From Vibrio tapetis subsp. quintayensis (GTDB taxonomy: Bacteria; Pseudomonadota; Gammaproteobacteria; Enterobacterales; Vibrionaceae), in NCBI RefSeq assembly GCF_030409945.1, contig NZ_JAUFQV010000025.1, positions 124,001-188,000 on the forward strand: a DNA stretch of 64,000 bases, given 5' to 3'. A program made the position numbers and the translations under genes. The notes under the pieces are model-generated. The model did not search any database, was not told where the DNA came from, and was given only the letters and a program-made list of their open reading frames with translations. The first letter of the stretch is position 1. Each line of letters begins with the position of its first letter. Shown here one piece after another: positions 36,059 through 45,556 of this stretch.

Positions 36059-36372
36059 ACTACGCTTCCTTGATAAACAATGGATATTATGAATATTTTT
36101 ACTAACTTAGCACATCTTAAGTCTAAGTCACTTAAGCTAACCGTAAGGCTTTGATACATTCGACATTGATATTGATCGCACTGATGGTCATTGTTTTGCC
36201 TTTCTGGGACAAAATCACTAGAAAGATAGGAAACCTTTATATAATTAGGTGTACCTCTCAGTCTTATCGAGCTCAATCTATTATCGTTGTTGTTCTAAAT
36301 CTACGACCATAAATCGGTTTAATTAATTGAACCTAGTCCGCTAAGTCACTGTATAAAATCAACAACTAATGG
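36059..36372. other. Divergent intergenic region, 314 bases
   Basis: AT-rich and without a gene I can support. It has two CTTAAG hexamers nine bases apart near 36117-36137, but no strong hairpin or named operator. Confidence 0.4.
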
Positions 36373-37047
36373 ATGGATAGAAAACATGTTATCACTGGAG
36401 CACATCAATTGTTAAAAGATCTGGTCATTCAAGGATTGAACGTATTTCAAAACGATTGTTTATTACTGTGCCAAAATCACTACCCCACTGTGCATAACAA
36501 AGGCATGAGTAATCACCATTTAGGCCTTGCTTTTGCGCGTCGTATGTCTAGCCAATTTACGCAATTTGATCATAAGAATTACTTCGAAGCCATTGATAAC
36601 GGTAAAGGAGAAACCCAACCTAGCCATTTTCGTGTCACATCTGAGATTGGCACCGTATGGGTGCATAGCCATCATTTAATGAACGCCAGTAAGAGCTGTA
36701 GAAAAAACATTCTCGAGGATATCAATCTCTGGCAAGCAGAATATGGATATGCCATCCAGCCTAACGACTTGCTTGTCGTGATAAGTGATCATTGGTTTAG
36801 CCGCAACAAAGCAAGTCGCGAACTATTTTCTTGGTGGAATGAATCTGTACCTGACGATAATAGCCTTTATATACAGCAAGGTATCAATCATTATGAATGT
36901 GCTACAAGCATTCGTAAGGATTTGGAGCAGCACTTTGATTTGGCTCCATGTTACATAAAATATGGCCACCCGCTACTCAAACCACAAAGCAAAAGTGCTG
37001 TAAGAAAGTACATTCAGCTGTACTCCATCATTGAATGGCAGCGTTAA
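36373..37047 (+). CDS. Unrecognised cytoplasmic protein, His/aromatic-rich
   Basis: 224 residues. No signal, membrane segment or known motif. It is unusually rich in His (about 15) and aromatic residues. A GTVWVHSHHLMNASKSCR segment and three cysteines in the first 110 residues could be a metal site, but that is a guess. Coding potential is good: a long frame with normal codon use. The start is the ATG at 36373; the ribosome-binding site is weak (GGATGG too close), so a later Met is possible. It sits alone, 297 bases before an EAL gene on the same strand. Confidence 0.6.
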   Translation: MDRKHVITGAHQLLKDLVIQGLNVFQNDCLLLCQNHYPTVHNKGMSNHHLGLAFARRMSSQFTQFDHKNYFEAIDNGKGETQPSHFRVTSEIGTVWVHSHHLMNASKSCRKNILEDINLWQAEYGYAIQPNDLLVVISDHWFSRNKASRELFSWWNESVPDDNSLYIQQGINHYECATSIRKDLEQHFDLAPCYIKYGHPLLKPQSKSAVRKYIQLYSIIEWQR

Positions 37048-37344
37048 TTTATTGTGTTATAGTTTTTATAAGTTATATATTCTCTATTTAGAGAGCTAAC
37101 GACGAAATTAAAAATCAGCACATAATTGAAGTAACCATAATATACACGTCAAACTAACCCCCTTATAACTATATACATTCAGTTGAAGTTATCATTATTT
37201 TATATATTACAAATGAATTAACAATTCATTATTTAACAATCACTTAAAAGCACAAGCATCAAACACTTGACAAATAAATGATTCAGGTCAAAAATGCCGA
37301 CAAAATTCGTTTTATAATTAATTCTTTAATTTCCGTAAATAACT
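37048..37344. other. AT-rich leader of the first EAL gene
   Basis: 297 bases without a gene. A TATAAT at 37313-37318 lies 27 bases before the EAL start, with a TTGACA at 37267-37272; the spacing between them is too long for one promoter, so only the -10 is credible. Confidence 0.4.
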
Positions 37345-38148
37345 ATGATTCTATCAAGCATTGAGCAAATAAATAATTGTATCCAACAGGATAGCAATGG
37401 CGAGCATTATGCTCACTTTTCAGGCTTAGTGCTAAAAAGTGTTTTCCAGCCTATATTTACAGCAAATAAAGACATTATTGGCCTAGAGGCTTTATTGCGG
37501 ATTCACGCAGATGACGGCAGTACGATCAGCCCAGACGCATTTTTCCATACCGATGACTACTCAAACGAACTCAAGATTTCAATTGAAGCACTAAGTCGTG
37601 CAATACATATTCTAAACTTCGCTCAATCTGAACATAACGACAAAAAACTCTTCCTCAATATCTTACCTGATCCAACATTTAATCAACTGGATATGCATAA
37701 CAGCAGTAAGATTCGCGCGTACATCAAAGCTTTGAATTTAAAAAGCAACCAAATAGTCATGGAATTTATTGAACTTGAAGTTAAAGACCAAGTGTTGCTT
37801 TCTCGCGTTAAGGCTGTCATCGAACAAAGTGGCTGTACCATCGCTGTTGACGACTATGGTAGTAACGCATCCAACAAAGAGCGCGTGACACTGCTTAACC
37901 CAAAAATCCTCAAAATTGACCGCAGTATTTTAGATCAATTCATGAGTGGCCTTGTCGCTCCACTATATTCCGCCCTTAAAGTGGCGGCTGAAGTGGGCGC
38001 AAAGACCGTAATTGAAGGCATTGAAACCAAAGAGCAGTTTGATCGTATGGTTCAACTCAATATAGATATGTTTCAAGGTTATCATTTGGCTCAACCAGAA
38101 CCGATTGGTATTCGGCCTAAACCGATACTATTAGCCTCTGTTTGTTAA
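37345..38148 (+). CDS. Stand-alone EAL c-di-GMP phosphodiesterase (paralogue 1)
   Basis: 267 residues, all EAL domain without sensor domain. The residues needed for catalysis are present: EALLR, FLNILP (Asn), EFIELEV (Glu), VDDYGS (Asp-Asp), KIDRS (Lys), EGIETKEQ (Glu) and FQGYHL (Gln). So it should cut c-di-GMP to pGpG. It is closely similar in layout to the gene at 44704: both begin MILSS, have VFQPIF and end about 10 residues after the last EAL strand. It overlaps nothing, but converges on uhpC with a two-base gap and no room for a terminator. Confidence 0.9.
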   Translation: MILSSIEQINNCIQQDSNGEHYAHFSGLVLKSVFQPIFTANKDIIGLEALLRIHADDGSTISPDAFFHTDDYSNELKISIEALSRAIHILNFAQSEHNDKKLFLNILPDPTFNQLDMHNSSKIRAYIKALNLKSNQIVMEFIELEVKDQVLLSRVKAVIEQSGCTIAVDDYGSNASNKERVTLLNPKILKIDRSILDQFMSGLVAPLYSALKVAAEVGAKTVIEGIETKEQFDRMVQLNIDMFQGYHLAQPEPIGIRPKPILLASVC

Positions 38149-38150
38149 GC

Positions 38151-39479
38151 CTAAACTACCGATCTATCGGGCGTTTGTGCTTTCAAAAATGGCAATAATA
38201 ACAACCCAACTACAGCAGATGCTGAAGCTATAACGACAAAAAACCCATTCCATTGATAACTTTCCATAATTAAAGCCAGTGGATAACCCGCCAATGCGGC
38301 TCCCATATAAGCAAATAAGCCAACGAAGCCTGTCGCAGCGCCAACAGAATCTTTATGGGAACACTCAGCAGCCGCCATTCCGATTAACATTTGTGGCCCA
38401 AAAACAAAAAATCCAACCGAGAACAGTGCCGCTGCATGAAATACAAAACCCGAAATCGGCATGAGCCAAAGAGCAGAAACAGACAAAAATATCCCCATAG
38501 CAAAAATAAGGTTCATTGGCCCTCTATTGCCACCGAATAACTTATCCGACCCCCAACCTGCGACTAATGACCCAACGAACCCACCAATTTCGAATAGCGA
38601 TAGTGCTCCATTCGCACTCATCAGGTCGTAATGATGCTGCTCCGTTAAATACAGGTTTCCCCAGTCGTTAATCGCGGTGCGCACTATGTAGACCAACACA
38701 TAGCTGAAGGCTAATAACCATATGTATTTATTACGCAATACATACTTATTCAAAATCTCTTTAGAGCTCATACCAAGCCCTTCATTTTCTTGGGCGAGCT
38801 CTAGGTGATCGTGACGCCAACGACCAACCGTTGGTAAGCCCATACTGGTTGGCTTATCTCTTAAACGCCAGCACAAATACATACCAACCAAAACAGCCAA
38901 ACTGCCCGTTACAATAAACCCATGCCGCCAACTGTAGTGCCATGTAAGGTATCCGATGAGCAAAGGAATGATAGCCCCTCCCACATTGTGGGCCGTATTC
39001 CATAGTGCCCACCAAAATCCTCTTTCAGAGCGCGAATACCAAGTGGTGAGTAACTTAGAGCAAGAGGGCCACCCCCACCCTTGAAACCAAGCGTTAAGTA
39101 CCCACAGTCCCGTGAACATCGCAACAGAACTTGATAATCCAAAGACGATATTGACAACACCTGTCGCGATCAGACCAAGCCCCATAAAATATCGTGGATT
39201 AGAACGGTCAGAAATGATGCCGGATACAAACTTTGAACAACCGTAAGTCACGTAAAACAACGTTCCAATTAGGCCTATATCACCTTTATCCAGCCCTAAA
39301 TCAGAAATCAATGCTGGCATAGCGTAATTAAAGCTTTTACGTGTGAAGTAAAATACAGCGTAACCTAGGTACATCGTCATCATGATATGGAAACGCCAAT
39401 ACGTATACTGCTGGGCGACTTCTTCGTTGGAATAATCATGTTGCACAGTGGGTGAAGACTTTAAGAAATCGAACATCAT
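38151..39479 (-). CDS. uhpC: UhpC-like hexose-phosphate sensor, MFS fold
   Basis: 442 residues, twelve membrane helices of the organophosphate:phosphate antiporter family (RKSFNYAMPAL, SRSERGFWWALWN). In E. coli UhpC senses glucose-6-phosphate outside and controls UhpB. The order of genes (uhpA-uhpB-uhpC, last gene five bases after uhpB) supports UhpC rather than a second antiporter. It ends two bases before the first EAL gene on the other strand. Confidence 0.85.
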   Translation of the reverse strand: MMFDFLKSSPTVQHDYSNEEVAQQYTYWRFHIMMTMYLGYAVFYFTRKSFNYAMPALISDLGLDKGDIGLIGTLFYVTYGCSKFVSGIISDRSNPRYFMGLGLIATGVVNIVFGLSSSVAMFTGLWVLNAWFQGWGWPSCSKLLTTWYSRSERGFWWALWNTAHNVGGAIIPLLIGYLTWHYSWRHGFIVTGSLAVLVGMYLCWRLRDKPTSMGLPTVGRWRHDHLELAQENEGLGMSSKEILNKYVLRNKYIWLLAFSYVLVYIVRTAINDWGNLYLTEQHHYDLMSANGALSLFEIGGFVGSLVAGWGSDKLFGGNRGPMNLIFAMGIFLSVSALWLMPISGFVFHAAALFSVGFFVFGPQMLIGMAAAECSHKDSVGAATGFVGLFAYMGAALAGYPLALIMESYQWNGFFVVIASASAVVGLLLLPFLKAQTPDRSVV

Positions 39480-39484
39480 AGTCC

Positions 39485-41044
39485 CTACAAAATCGGTAGC
39501 GAAACAGACAAGTTAGTGCCACTTAACTCACGGTCTGATGTTGGGTGTTGTGCCTTATCACCGCACACACTGTGCAAATTAATTTGGCCACCCAATGCCT
39601 GAACTCGCTCTCGTATTCCCCGCAATCCAAAGCCTTTAAGATTGTCTTGGGGTTTGAATCCAACTCCGTTATCAATGATCGACAGTTTTACCCATTCTCC
39701 AACATCAATACTGATGCTAACTTCTGTCGCTTGTGAATACTTTACAACGTTATTAAGCGCTTCTTGACATATTCGATACACTGTCACGTTTGTCGCGTCG
39801 CTGAGGTCTATGATTCTACTGTCATCACGCTGAAGATTGGGTTTACTTGGCTGCCAAACGATAACCACTCTCATGCCGTGCTCTTCAAACTCTAGATCTC
39901 GTACTAATTGTTCCACCGCTTCTTGTAAGCCAAAGTCATCTAGTGTTTTGGGCCTAAGTTTGGTCAACAACCCTTTAGTTGTATCATAAACATTCAAAGA
40001 CAAGCTTTCGATGAGATCGGCGCAGCGTTCACCCATATTTGTTCTTTCCACTCTTTTAATGATGCTCGCCTGGGTTCTGATAGCGGTAATATTTTGTCCA
40101 ATTTCATCATGCAACTCGCGGGCTATGTCCTTTCTTACTGATTCTTCGGCTTTGATCAATTGACGCGACAAGTTTTGATTTCTGCTCAATTCATCGCGCA
40201 GCTGTGCGTTCAAATCACGTTGCCTTTGAATCCCAATACCTAGAAGAATCCCTGTTAAGCTCTGAGCCGATAACGACAATAAGAGGTCCGTAATTTCCAT
40301 ATTAGAAACGCCACTTCTCGCTGCGATCAACGCCACACTGTTCAATAATGTGCCTAATAATGCGCCCTGCCATCCGTATCTAAACGCTAATAAGATAATA
40401 GGTATCGCCAAGCAAAACGGCGCGAAACGACGTAACTCCTCGGGCAAGCCCACTTGCAGGGCAATACTCAACATAAATAGCAGTGCATAAAACATGACAT
40501 GACGCGTTCGAAATTCAATATGCCTAGAGACCAAATCGGCAGTCAGTGGTACCCATGTACTTTTGAAAAGGTAACTCCAGACGAGGTAGCAACTAGGAAC
40601 CAGCATTAAGCCACCTGTAATGCTAACTAAAAAAACCAAACCTATCGGGTGACCGTGAGTGGCGATAAAGGCTGTATTAATCAGCGCCGTCAACACAATC
40701 ACGCCCCCCATCGTGCTTAAGCGGCGCCACTGAGTATCTACACTGTATTTTTGTACAAACCAGATAATTGGGATACTGGCGACACTCGCCGCTAAAACTG
40801 TTAGCCACTGAGGTTGCGCTAATAGAACGGCCAGAGAGATGGTTAAAAACCATTCCGCTCCATAAATGGCTGGCCAGTACTTCTTAGGAGAATGCAAGCT
40901 CACACCTAGTCGCAGTGCAAAAGGGAACAACAAGATTGCTAGCTCTGCGTCCATGACAAAATAGTAGCCGATGACCCACAAACAAAACCAGCTGGTTAAC
41001 ATCAGGAACCAGCCACAAAGCGACATAACCGTATAGTTTCGCAT
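39485..41044 (-). CDS. uhpB: UhpB-type membrane sensor histidine kinase
   Basis: 519 residues. About eight membrane helices (about 10-270, MASE1-like) are followed by a histidine kinase of the HPK7/NarX type: IARELHDEIGQN with phosphoacceptor His312, then an HATPase domain (NNVVKYSQATE, DNGVGF, GLRGIRERV). With UhpC it relays outside glucose-6-phosphate to UhpA. Its ATG shares one base with the uhpA stop (TGATG), so translation is coupled. Confidence 0.92.
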   Translation of the reverse strand: MRNYTVMSLCGWFLMLTSWFCLWVIGYYFVMDAELAILLFPFALRLGVSLHSPKKYWPAIYGAEWFLTISLAVLLAQPQWLTVLAASVASIPIIWFVQKYSVDTQWRRLSTMGGVIVLTALINTAFIATHGHPIGLVFLVSITGGLMLVPSCYLVWSYLFKSTWVPLTADLVSRHIEFRTRHVMFYALLFMLSIALQVGLPEELRRFAPFCLAIPIILLAFRYGWQGALLGTLLNSVALIAARSGVSNMEITDLLLSLSAQSLTGILLGIGIQRQRDLNAQLRDELSRNQNLSRQLIKAEESVRKDIARELHDEIGQNITAIRTQASIIKRVERTNMGERCADLIESLSLNVYDTTKGLLTKLRPKTLDDFGLQEAVEQLVRDLEFEEHGMRVVIVWQPSKPNLQRDDSRIIDLSDATNVTVYRICQEALNNVVKYSQATEVSISIDVGEWVKLSIIDNGVGFKPQDNLKGFGLRGIRERVQALGGQINLHSVCGDKAQHPTSDRELSGTNLSVSLPIL

Positions 41045-41652
41045 CAGATCCCATCACCTTGGAAGTGCTTACACAAACCAACGTTGTTTTTGACGTTCAG
41101 TTTGTCCATGGCATTCGCTCGGTGTACATGGACCGTTTTATGGCTCAGTCCTAACTCTAATGCGACCGATTTAACGTCTAAACCAGACGCCAACATTTCA
41201 CCAATTTGACGCTCGCGTTTGGTCAACTTATTCAGGTAACTCGCGTCACGTCCACCCGAAGCGAGTTTTAAAGCAATATCAGGCGTTAAGTAGCAACCAC
41301 CGGCAGATGCAGTCCGCACAGCCTGAATTAACTCTTCAGGGCTACAACGCTTACTAAGGTACCCCTTTGCCCCTGCCTCTAATGCTTTTTCTACCATACC
41401 CGCAGTATCGTGAACACTTAGCATGACACACGCAATTGACGACGGAATATCTTGAAGTAAATCCAATCCACTTTCGTCTGGCATGGAAATATCAACAATA
41501 CACACCATAGGTAATGTCGTTGGCAGTCCTGCTCTTGCTTCTTTCGCACTGCCATATTCGCCCACTACGTCTATGTCGTCTTCCAACGACAGAAGTTGAG
41601 CAAACCCTGAACGCACGATCATGTGATCGTCAATAAGAGCAACTTTGATCAT
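41044..41652 (-). CDS. uhpA: UhpA-type response regulator
   Basis: 202 residues of the NarL/FixJ family. The receiver domain has LIDDH, Asp54 in CIVDISMP (same position as in E. coli UhpA) and Lys in YLSKR. The LuxR-type helix-turn-helix is at about 135-195 ([31 protein letters not shown]). When phosphorylated by UhpB it should activate uhpT. Here uhpT lies upstream of uhpA, not downstream of uhpC as in E. coli. Confidence 0.95.
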   Translation of the reverse strand: MIKVALIDDHMIVRSGFAQLLSLEDDIDVVGEYGSAKEARAGLPTTLPMVCIVDISMPDESGLDLLQDIPSSIACVMLSVHDTAGMVEKALEAGAKGYLSKRCSPEELIQAVRTASAGGCYLTPDIALKLASGGRDASYLNKLTKRERQIGEMLASGLDVKSVALELGLSHKTVHVHRANAMDKLNVKNNVGLCKHFQGDGI

Positions 41653-41766
41653 ATTGGATCTACCTATGTTTAAAAACGGGCTAAATTACTCTCAAACCTT
41701 TCGCTAGGCAAGCAATTGAAGGCCCGTAAGCAAATGCAATCTTGTAATCTTGTAATCTATAAAACC

Positions 41767-41800
41767 AAAAATGCCACCGAGAACTTACGCTCTAGGTGGC
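41767..41800 (-). terminator. Terminator of uhpT
   Basis: On the minus strand GCCACC-TAGAGC pairs with GTTCTC-GGTGGC (41800-41773; imperfect inner part), followed by ATTTTT. It separates uhpT from uhpA, which start 21 and 148 bases away respectively. Confidence 0.8.
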
Positions 41801-41820
41801 TGTCGTTATTTCAAACGATG

Positions 41821-43215
41821 TTATGCCGCTTCAGAAGCTGCCAACAGTTTTTTCGCTTGGCGTATTTTTTTCTCTTCCGCAATGGCTACAAAAAGAAGTA
41901 ACCCTATACATATGACCGCCGACGTGTCCAAAGCAGCGAAAGTACCCGCCCAACCTGTTAGGCCAAAAATAGGGGTTCCATCGGCAATCATACCTAACCC
42001 CAATTTTGCAAAGCTATCACCAATTAGATAAGCAAATGTGCCTTTAACGCCGTCGGCTACACTGATCGCCTTTTTAGGAACAAAGCCTACTGCCGCAACA
42101 CCGATCAACAACTGTGGACCAAATACCAAGAAACCTAAAATAAACAGTGAGCCTAAGTACATGTACTCATTGGTCGCATGTTGGTAAAATTCAAGAGCAA
42201 ATATAATCAATACCAAGGAAACACAGGCCACTAACGCACGGCGCCCGTTCGCTAAGTCAGATAGATATCCCCACATTAACGTTCCGACCAGCGCACCTAC
42301 TTCAAATAGCGTAAAACCAGAAATTGCCGTTTCTTTAGATAAACCTAACTCTTGATATGCGTATACTGTTGACCATTGGTCAATACCGATGCGCACGATG
42401 TATAAGAAGATATTCGCAAAGCACAATAACCAAATTACTTTGTTTTTCAGCACGTATTCCATGAAGATTTCGCGCTTAGTCATCTGATTTTCTTCAGTGT
42501 CTATGTCTTCTTGGCTCAGCTCTTCGTCAAACAGTTCTTCTACTTTACCCAGTCCATAAGCTTCTGGTGAGTCATTACCAAAACGTAGCCCAAAGAAACC
42601 GACAACAATCGCAATGATCGATGGGAAAACAAACATGCCAATCACATGGCCGTCAAACAAGTAGTTCGCACCAAATAACGCAACGCCTGCAGCACCCGCA
42701 CCACCGACATTGTGGGACATATTCCATAAGCCTAAATAACTGCCTCGCTTGTTGCGCGGCGTCCACTTAGTGATCGTAGAATAACTAGAAGGGCCGCCCG
42801 TACTTTGGAAGAAACCGCTCAAGCCGTAGAATGCGATCATGAGGAATAAGCTAATGCTCGACCCACCCAAGCTCATGCTGAAGCCAATCATCGCAATGCC
42901 TGAAAGAATCAACATAAATGGCAAAAACTGTTTGGTATTCTTTCCATCAGCATAATAAGAAACAACCGTTTTACCGATACCATAAGTAATCGAAAAGCCT
43001 AGGCCAATCAAACCTAAATCGGTCATGGACAGACCATAGGTCGAGATCATGTCGTTTTGCGCGACATTAAAGTTTTTTCGAATTAAATACATGGTTAAGT
43101 ATCCAATAAATACAACCAAGTACGACTGTATAAACGGTTTGAACCACATTTTACGACGTTGTTCTACAGGCAAGTCTACGGTTGGTTTTCTAACCTGTTC
43201 TAGCAGTTTTAACAT
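41821..43215 (-). CDS. uhpT: Hexose-phosphate:phosphate antiporter UhpT
   Basis: 464 residues, twelve membrane helices. The organophosphate antiporter family signature is visible: [15 protein letters not shown], and [20 protein letters not shown] with the essential arginines around helix 1 and 5. It imports glucose-6-phosphate and related sugar phosphates in exchange for phosphate, and fosfomycin by family knowledge. It comes before uhpABC, so its promoter is probably the UhpA-controlled one; a 34-codon frame precedes it (43237-43341). Confidence 0.93.
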   Translation of the reverse strand: MLKLLEQVRKPTVDLPVEQRRKMWFKPFIQSYLVVFIGYLTMYLIRKNFNVAQNDMISTYGLSMTDLGLIGLGFSITYGIGKTVVSYYADGKNTKQFLPFMLILSGIAMIGFSMSLGGSSISLFLMIAFYGLSGFFQSTGGPSSYSTITKWTPRNKRGSYLGLWNMSHNVGGAGAAGVALFGANYLFDGHVIGMFVFPSIIAIVVGFFGLRFGNDSPEAYGLGKVEELFDEELSQEDIDTEENQMTKREIFMEYVLKNKVIWLLCFANIFLYIVRIGIDQWSTVYAYQELGLSKETAISGFTLFEVGALVGTLMWGYLSDLANGRRALVACVSLVLIIFALEFYQHATNEYMYLGSLFILGFLVFGPQLLIGVAAVGFVPKKAISVADGVKGTFAYLIGDSFAKLGLGMIADGTPIFGLTGWAGTFAALDTSAVICIGLLLFVAIAEEKKIRQAKKLLAASEAA

Positions 43216-43236
43216 GTGAAATCCTCACGACACTCA

Positions 43237-43341
43237 CTAAAGTCCATCCATTTCGTGCGCTTTCGACATGCAGTCATCGCACCAAACAGTCAAATTCATA
43301 CCGCGGCCCAAATTAATCAAACTATCAATCGTTCCATTCAT
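43237..43341 (-). CDS. Possible 34-codon leader ORF upstream of uhpT
   Basis: The frame starts at an ATG (43341) eight bases after AAGAG and ends TAG 21 bases before the uhpT start. It encodes MNGTIDSLINLGRGMNLTVW and continues with CDDC, a CxxC pair. It could be a leader peptide or a chance frame; it is not one of a recognised family. Confidence 0.3.
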   Translation of the reverse strand: MNGTIDSLINLGRGMNLTVWCDDCMSKAHEMDGL

Positions 43342-43597
43342 TGGCGCAGCTCTTATTGATGAGACTGATTGTAAAAATGAAGCAGGGATCTGGCTTGAGA
43401 AACGGGCTTAACATCGTTAGGAAAAATTCTTAGATCAGCCGCATTGACGAAGAAATCGTGAATAAGATCACAATTGATATGGATAATTCATTGGTTTGGT
43501 TAATTACGTATTTGCATTTACTCTTAATAAAACCCTTTACCCTCTCGTATAAGCTATTACAATTGGCACCAAGTTTAGTTATACAAGGTTTATCTCA

Positions 43598-44533
43598 ATG
43601 TCTATCCAATGGTTTCCGGGCCACATGCACAAAGCCCGCAAAGAAATCGAAGAAGTTATCCCTCAAGTAGATGTCATCATTGAAGTTCTCGATGCTCGCA
43701 TTCCTTTTAGCAGCGAAAATCCAATGATCTCTACTTTGCGCGGCGATAAGCCTTGTGTGAAAGTGCTGAATAAACGTGATCTTGCGGATCCTGAATTAAC
43801 AGAGCTTTGGATTAAGCACCTTGAAAAAGAGCAAGGTGTAAAGGCAATGGCGGTCACTACCTCTATACCTGCAGAGATCCAACAAATCATGGATACGGTC
43901 CGTAAGCTTGCTCCTCACCGAGAGCAGCTTGGCAAGAACATACGTACAATGATCATGGGCATACCTAACGTTGGCAAATCCACCATTATCAATTCGCTCG
44001 CGGGCCGTACTATTGCAGTAACAGGTAACCAACCGGCTGTGACACGACGTCAGCAGCGAATCAACCTACAAAACGGTGTTGTGCTATCGGATACGCCAGG
44101 GATCCTGTGGCCAAAAGTTGAAAACCCTCATAGTGGCTTCCGCCTAGCAGCAACTGGCGCGGTAAAAGACACGGCAATGGAATACGATGAAGTCGCGTTT
44201 TATACCGTTGAATACTTGGCACAGCAGTACCCTGATCTGCTTAAAGAGCGCTACCAGATTGAAGAGTTGCCGGAATCTGACGTAGAGCTAATGGAAGCCA
44301 TCGGCCGTAAACGTGGCGCATTGCGTTCTGGTGGACGTATCGATTTACACAAGGCATCTGAAATCCTTTTGCATGAACTTCGAAATGGCACCTTAGGTAA
44401 GGTCACGCTTGAGCTACCTGAAATGATCACAAAAGAACTGATCGAAGTTGAAGCGGCCGCCGAGAAGAAAGCAGAAGAACAAATTAAGAAAAAAGAAGAA
44501 CGCCGTAAGCGTTATCTCAGAAACAAAAGATAA
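43598..44533 (+). CDS. rbgA: Ribosome biogenesis GTPase RbgA/YlqF
   Basis: 311 residues. A circularly permuted GTPase: G4 NKRDL comes first (about 58), then G1 GIPNVGKST (about 125) and G3 DTPG (about 170). The N-terminal WFPGHMHKAR motif and C-terminal ANTAR-like RNA-binding part (about 205-285) are typical. It helps the late assembly of the 50S subunit. A basic, lysine/glutamate-rich tail ends the protein. Monocistronic, with a good terminator. Confidence 0.94.
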   Translation: MSIQWFPGHMHKARKEIEEVIPQVDVIIEVLDARIPFSSENPMISTLRGDKPCVKVLNKRDLADPELTELWIKHLEKEQGVKAMAVTTSIPAEIQQIMDTVRKLAPHREQLGKNIRTMIMGIPNVGKSTIINSLAGRTIAVTGNQPAVTRRQQRINLQNGVVLSDTPGILWPKVENPHSGFRLAATGAVKDTAMEYDEVAFYTVEYLAQQYPDLLKERYQIEELPESDVELMEAIGRKRGALRSGGRIDLHKASEILLHELRNGTLGKVTLELPEMITKELIEVEAAAEKKAEEQIKKKEERRKRYLRNKR

Positions 44534-44559
44534 CCGTAACACGACTGATAAATAGCTAG

Positions 44560-44584
44560 AATGGGGATGTCGCTCCCCATTTTT
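44560..44584 (+). terminator. Intrinsic terminator of rbgA
   Basis: AATGGGGA (44560-44567) pairs with TCCCCATT (44574-44581), loop TGTCGC, then TTTG. Confidence 0.88.
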
Positions 44585-44703
44585 GTTATTTTTACTTTGG
44601 CTTTTACTCAGTAATGGTACTTTGGCATATTACGTGATCGTGCCGCTGCAAGAATAGTGCGAGCACAACCAACCCAGATTTTGGTCGAGGTAGTAGCCAA
44701 AAA

Positions 44704-45498
44704 ATGATTTTATCATCTCGTTTGGATTTCAGTTCCCGCTGCAGAGTCGATGAAAAGACAAAGTTGCACTATGGTCAGTATAAAGACTGGCTGCTCAGTA
44801 GTGTTTTTCAGCCTATTTTCGATCAGTCTAATGACATTATCGGATACGAAGCGCTAGTCAGGTTTAATTGCGCGATCAATAGCTCCCCGATGGTGCCATC
44901 TGACATCTTCGCTTCCAGTACTCTACCTAATACTGACAAAATCAATATAGATCGGTTAAGCCAATCAATCCACCTCCGGAATTTTGCTCAATCCGAGCAA
45001 TCGCATTTAAAGCTGTTCATCAATACTCTGCCTATTTCCAATGAGCATCGTGCTAACTCTCAAGAAACTAACTCTCTACTATTGGTTCGCCTTGATGAGA
45101 TCGGCGTAAAGCCAGGTCAAATAGTTAAAGAAATTATTGAAAGTGAATCCACCGATGACGACGCATTAAGCTGCGCGGTAAATGAACTGAAAGACAATGG
45201 ATTTCACGTTGCCATTGACGATTTTGGGAGCCTATCTTCTAACTTAGAGCGCGTAGCGTTAATCAAGCCAAATGTTTTGAAGATAGACAGAGGGTTATTG
45301 TTAGCCTATATGGCGGGTGATAAGCAGCCTCTGCACGAGACGCTAGAATTGGGTCAAAACTTACATGCTCCTACCGTGATAGAGGGAATTGAAACCCAAG
45401 AGCAACTCGTCGCAATGAAGCGCCTTAATATCGATTTTTACCAAGGCTTTTATCTCGCAAGGCCTGCCCCACTAGCAAAACGTAATAGCAAGCCTTAG
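44704..45498 (+). CDS. Stand-alone EAL c-di-GMP phosphodiesterase (paralogue 2)
   Basis: 264 residues, all EAL. Motifs: YEALVRF, LFINTLP, EIIESES, IDDFGS, LKIDRG, EGIETQEQ and YQGFYL, so the catalytic set is complete. Paralogue of the gene at 37345: same length, same MILSS start, same VFQPIF and the same gap pattern. The two flank the uhp and rbgA genes seven kilobases apart, pointing to an old duplication. No clear ribosome-binding site precedes the ATG (GAGGT is 12 bases away). A bidirectional terminator follows. Confidence 0.88.
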   Translation: MILSSRLDFSSRCRVDEKTKLHYGQYKDWLLSSVFQPIFDQSNDIIGYEALVRFNCAINSSPMVPSDIFASSTLPNTDKINIDRLSQSIHLRNFAQSEQSHLKLFINTLPISNEHRANSQETNSLLLVRLDEIGVKPGQIVKEIIESESTDDDALSCAVNELKDNGFHVAIDDFGSLSSNLERVALIKPNVLKIDRGLLLAYMAGDKQPLHETLELGQNLHAPTVIEGIETQEQLVAMKRLNIDFYQGFYLARPAPLAKRNSKP

Positions 45499-45517
45499 CC
45501 TCAGGACCTAGTTTAAA

Positions 45518-45542
45518 TAAAGTGAGGAAAAACCTCACTTTA
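45518..45542. terminator. Bidirectional intrinsic terminator
   Basis: TAAAGTGAGG (45518-45527) pairs with CCTCACTTTA (45533-45542), loop AAAAA. It lies between the EAL and yeiR-like genes, which converge. Confidence 0.85.
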
Positions 45543-45556
45543 GTAAAATAGCTAAT

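Noticed and set aside
41738..41760. Short repeat CTTGTAAT in the uhpT-uhpA gap
   Set aside because: Only two copies of eight bases; not more than expected by chance.
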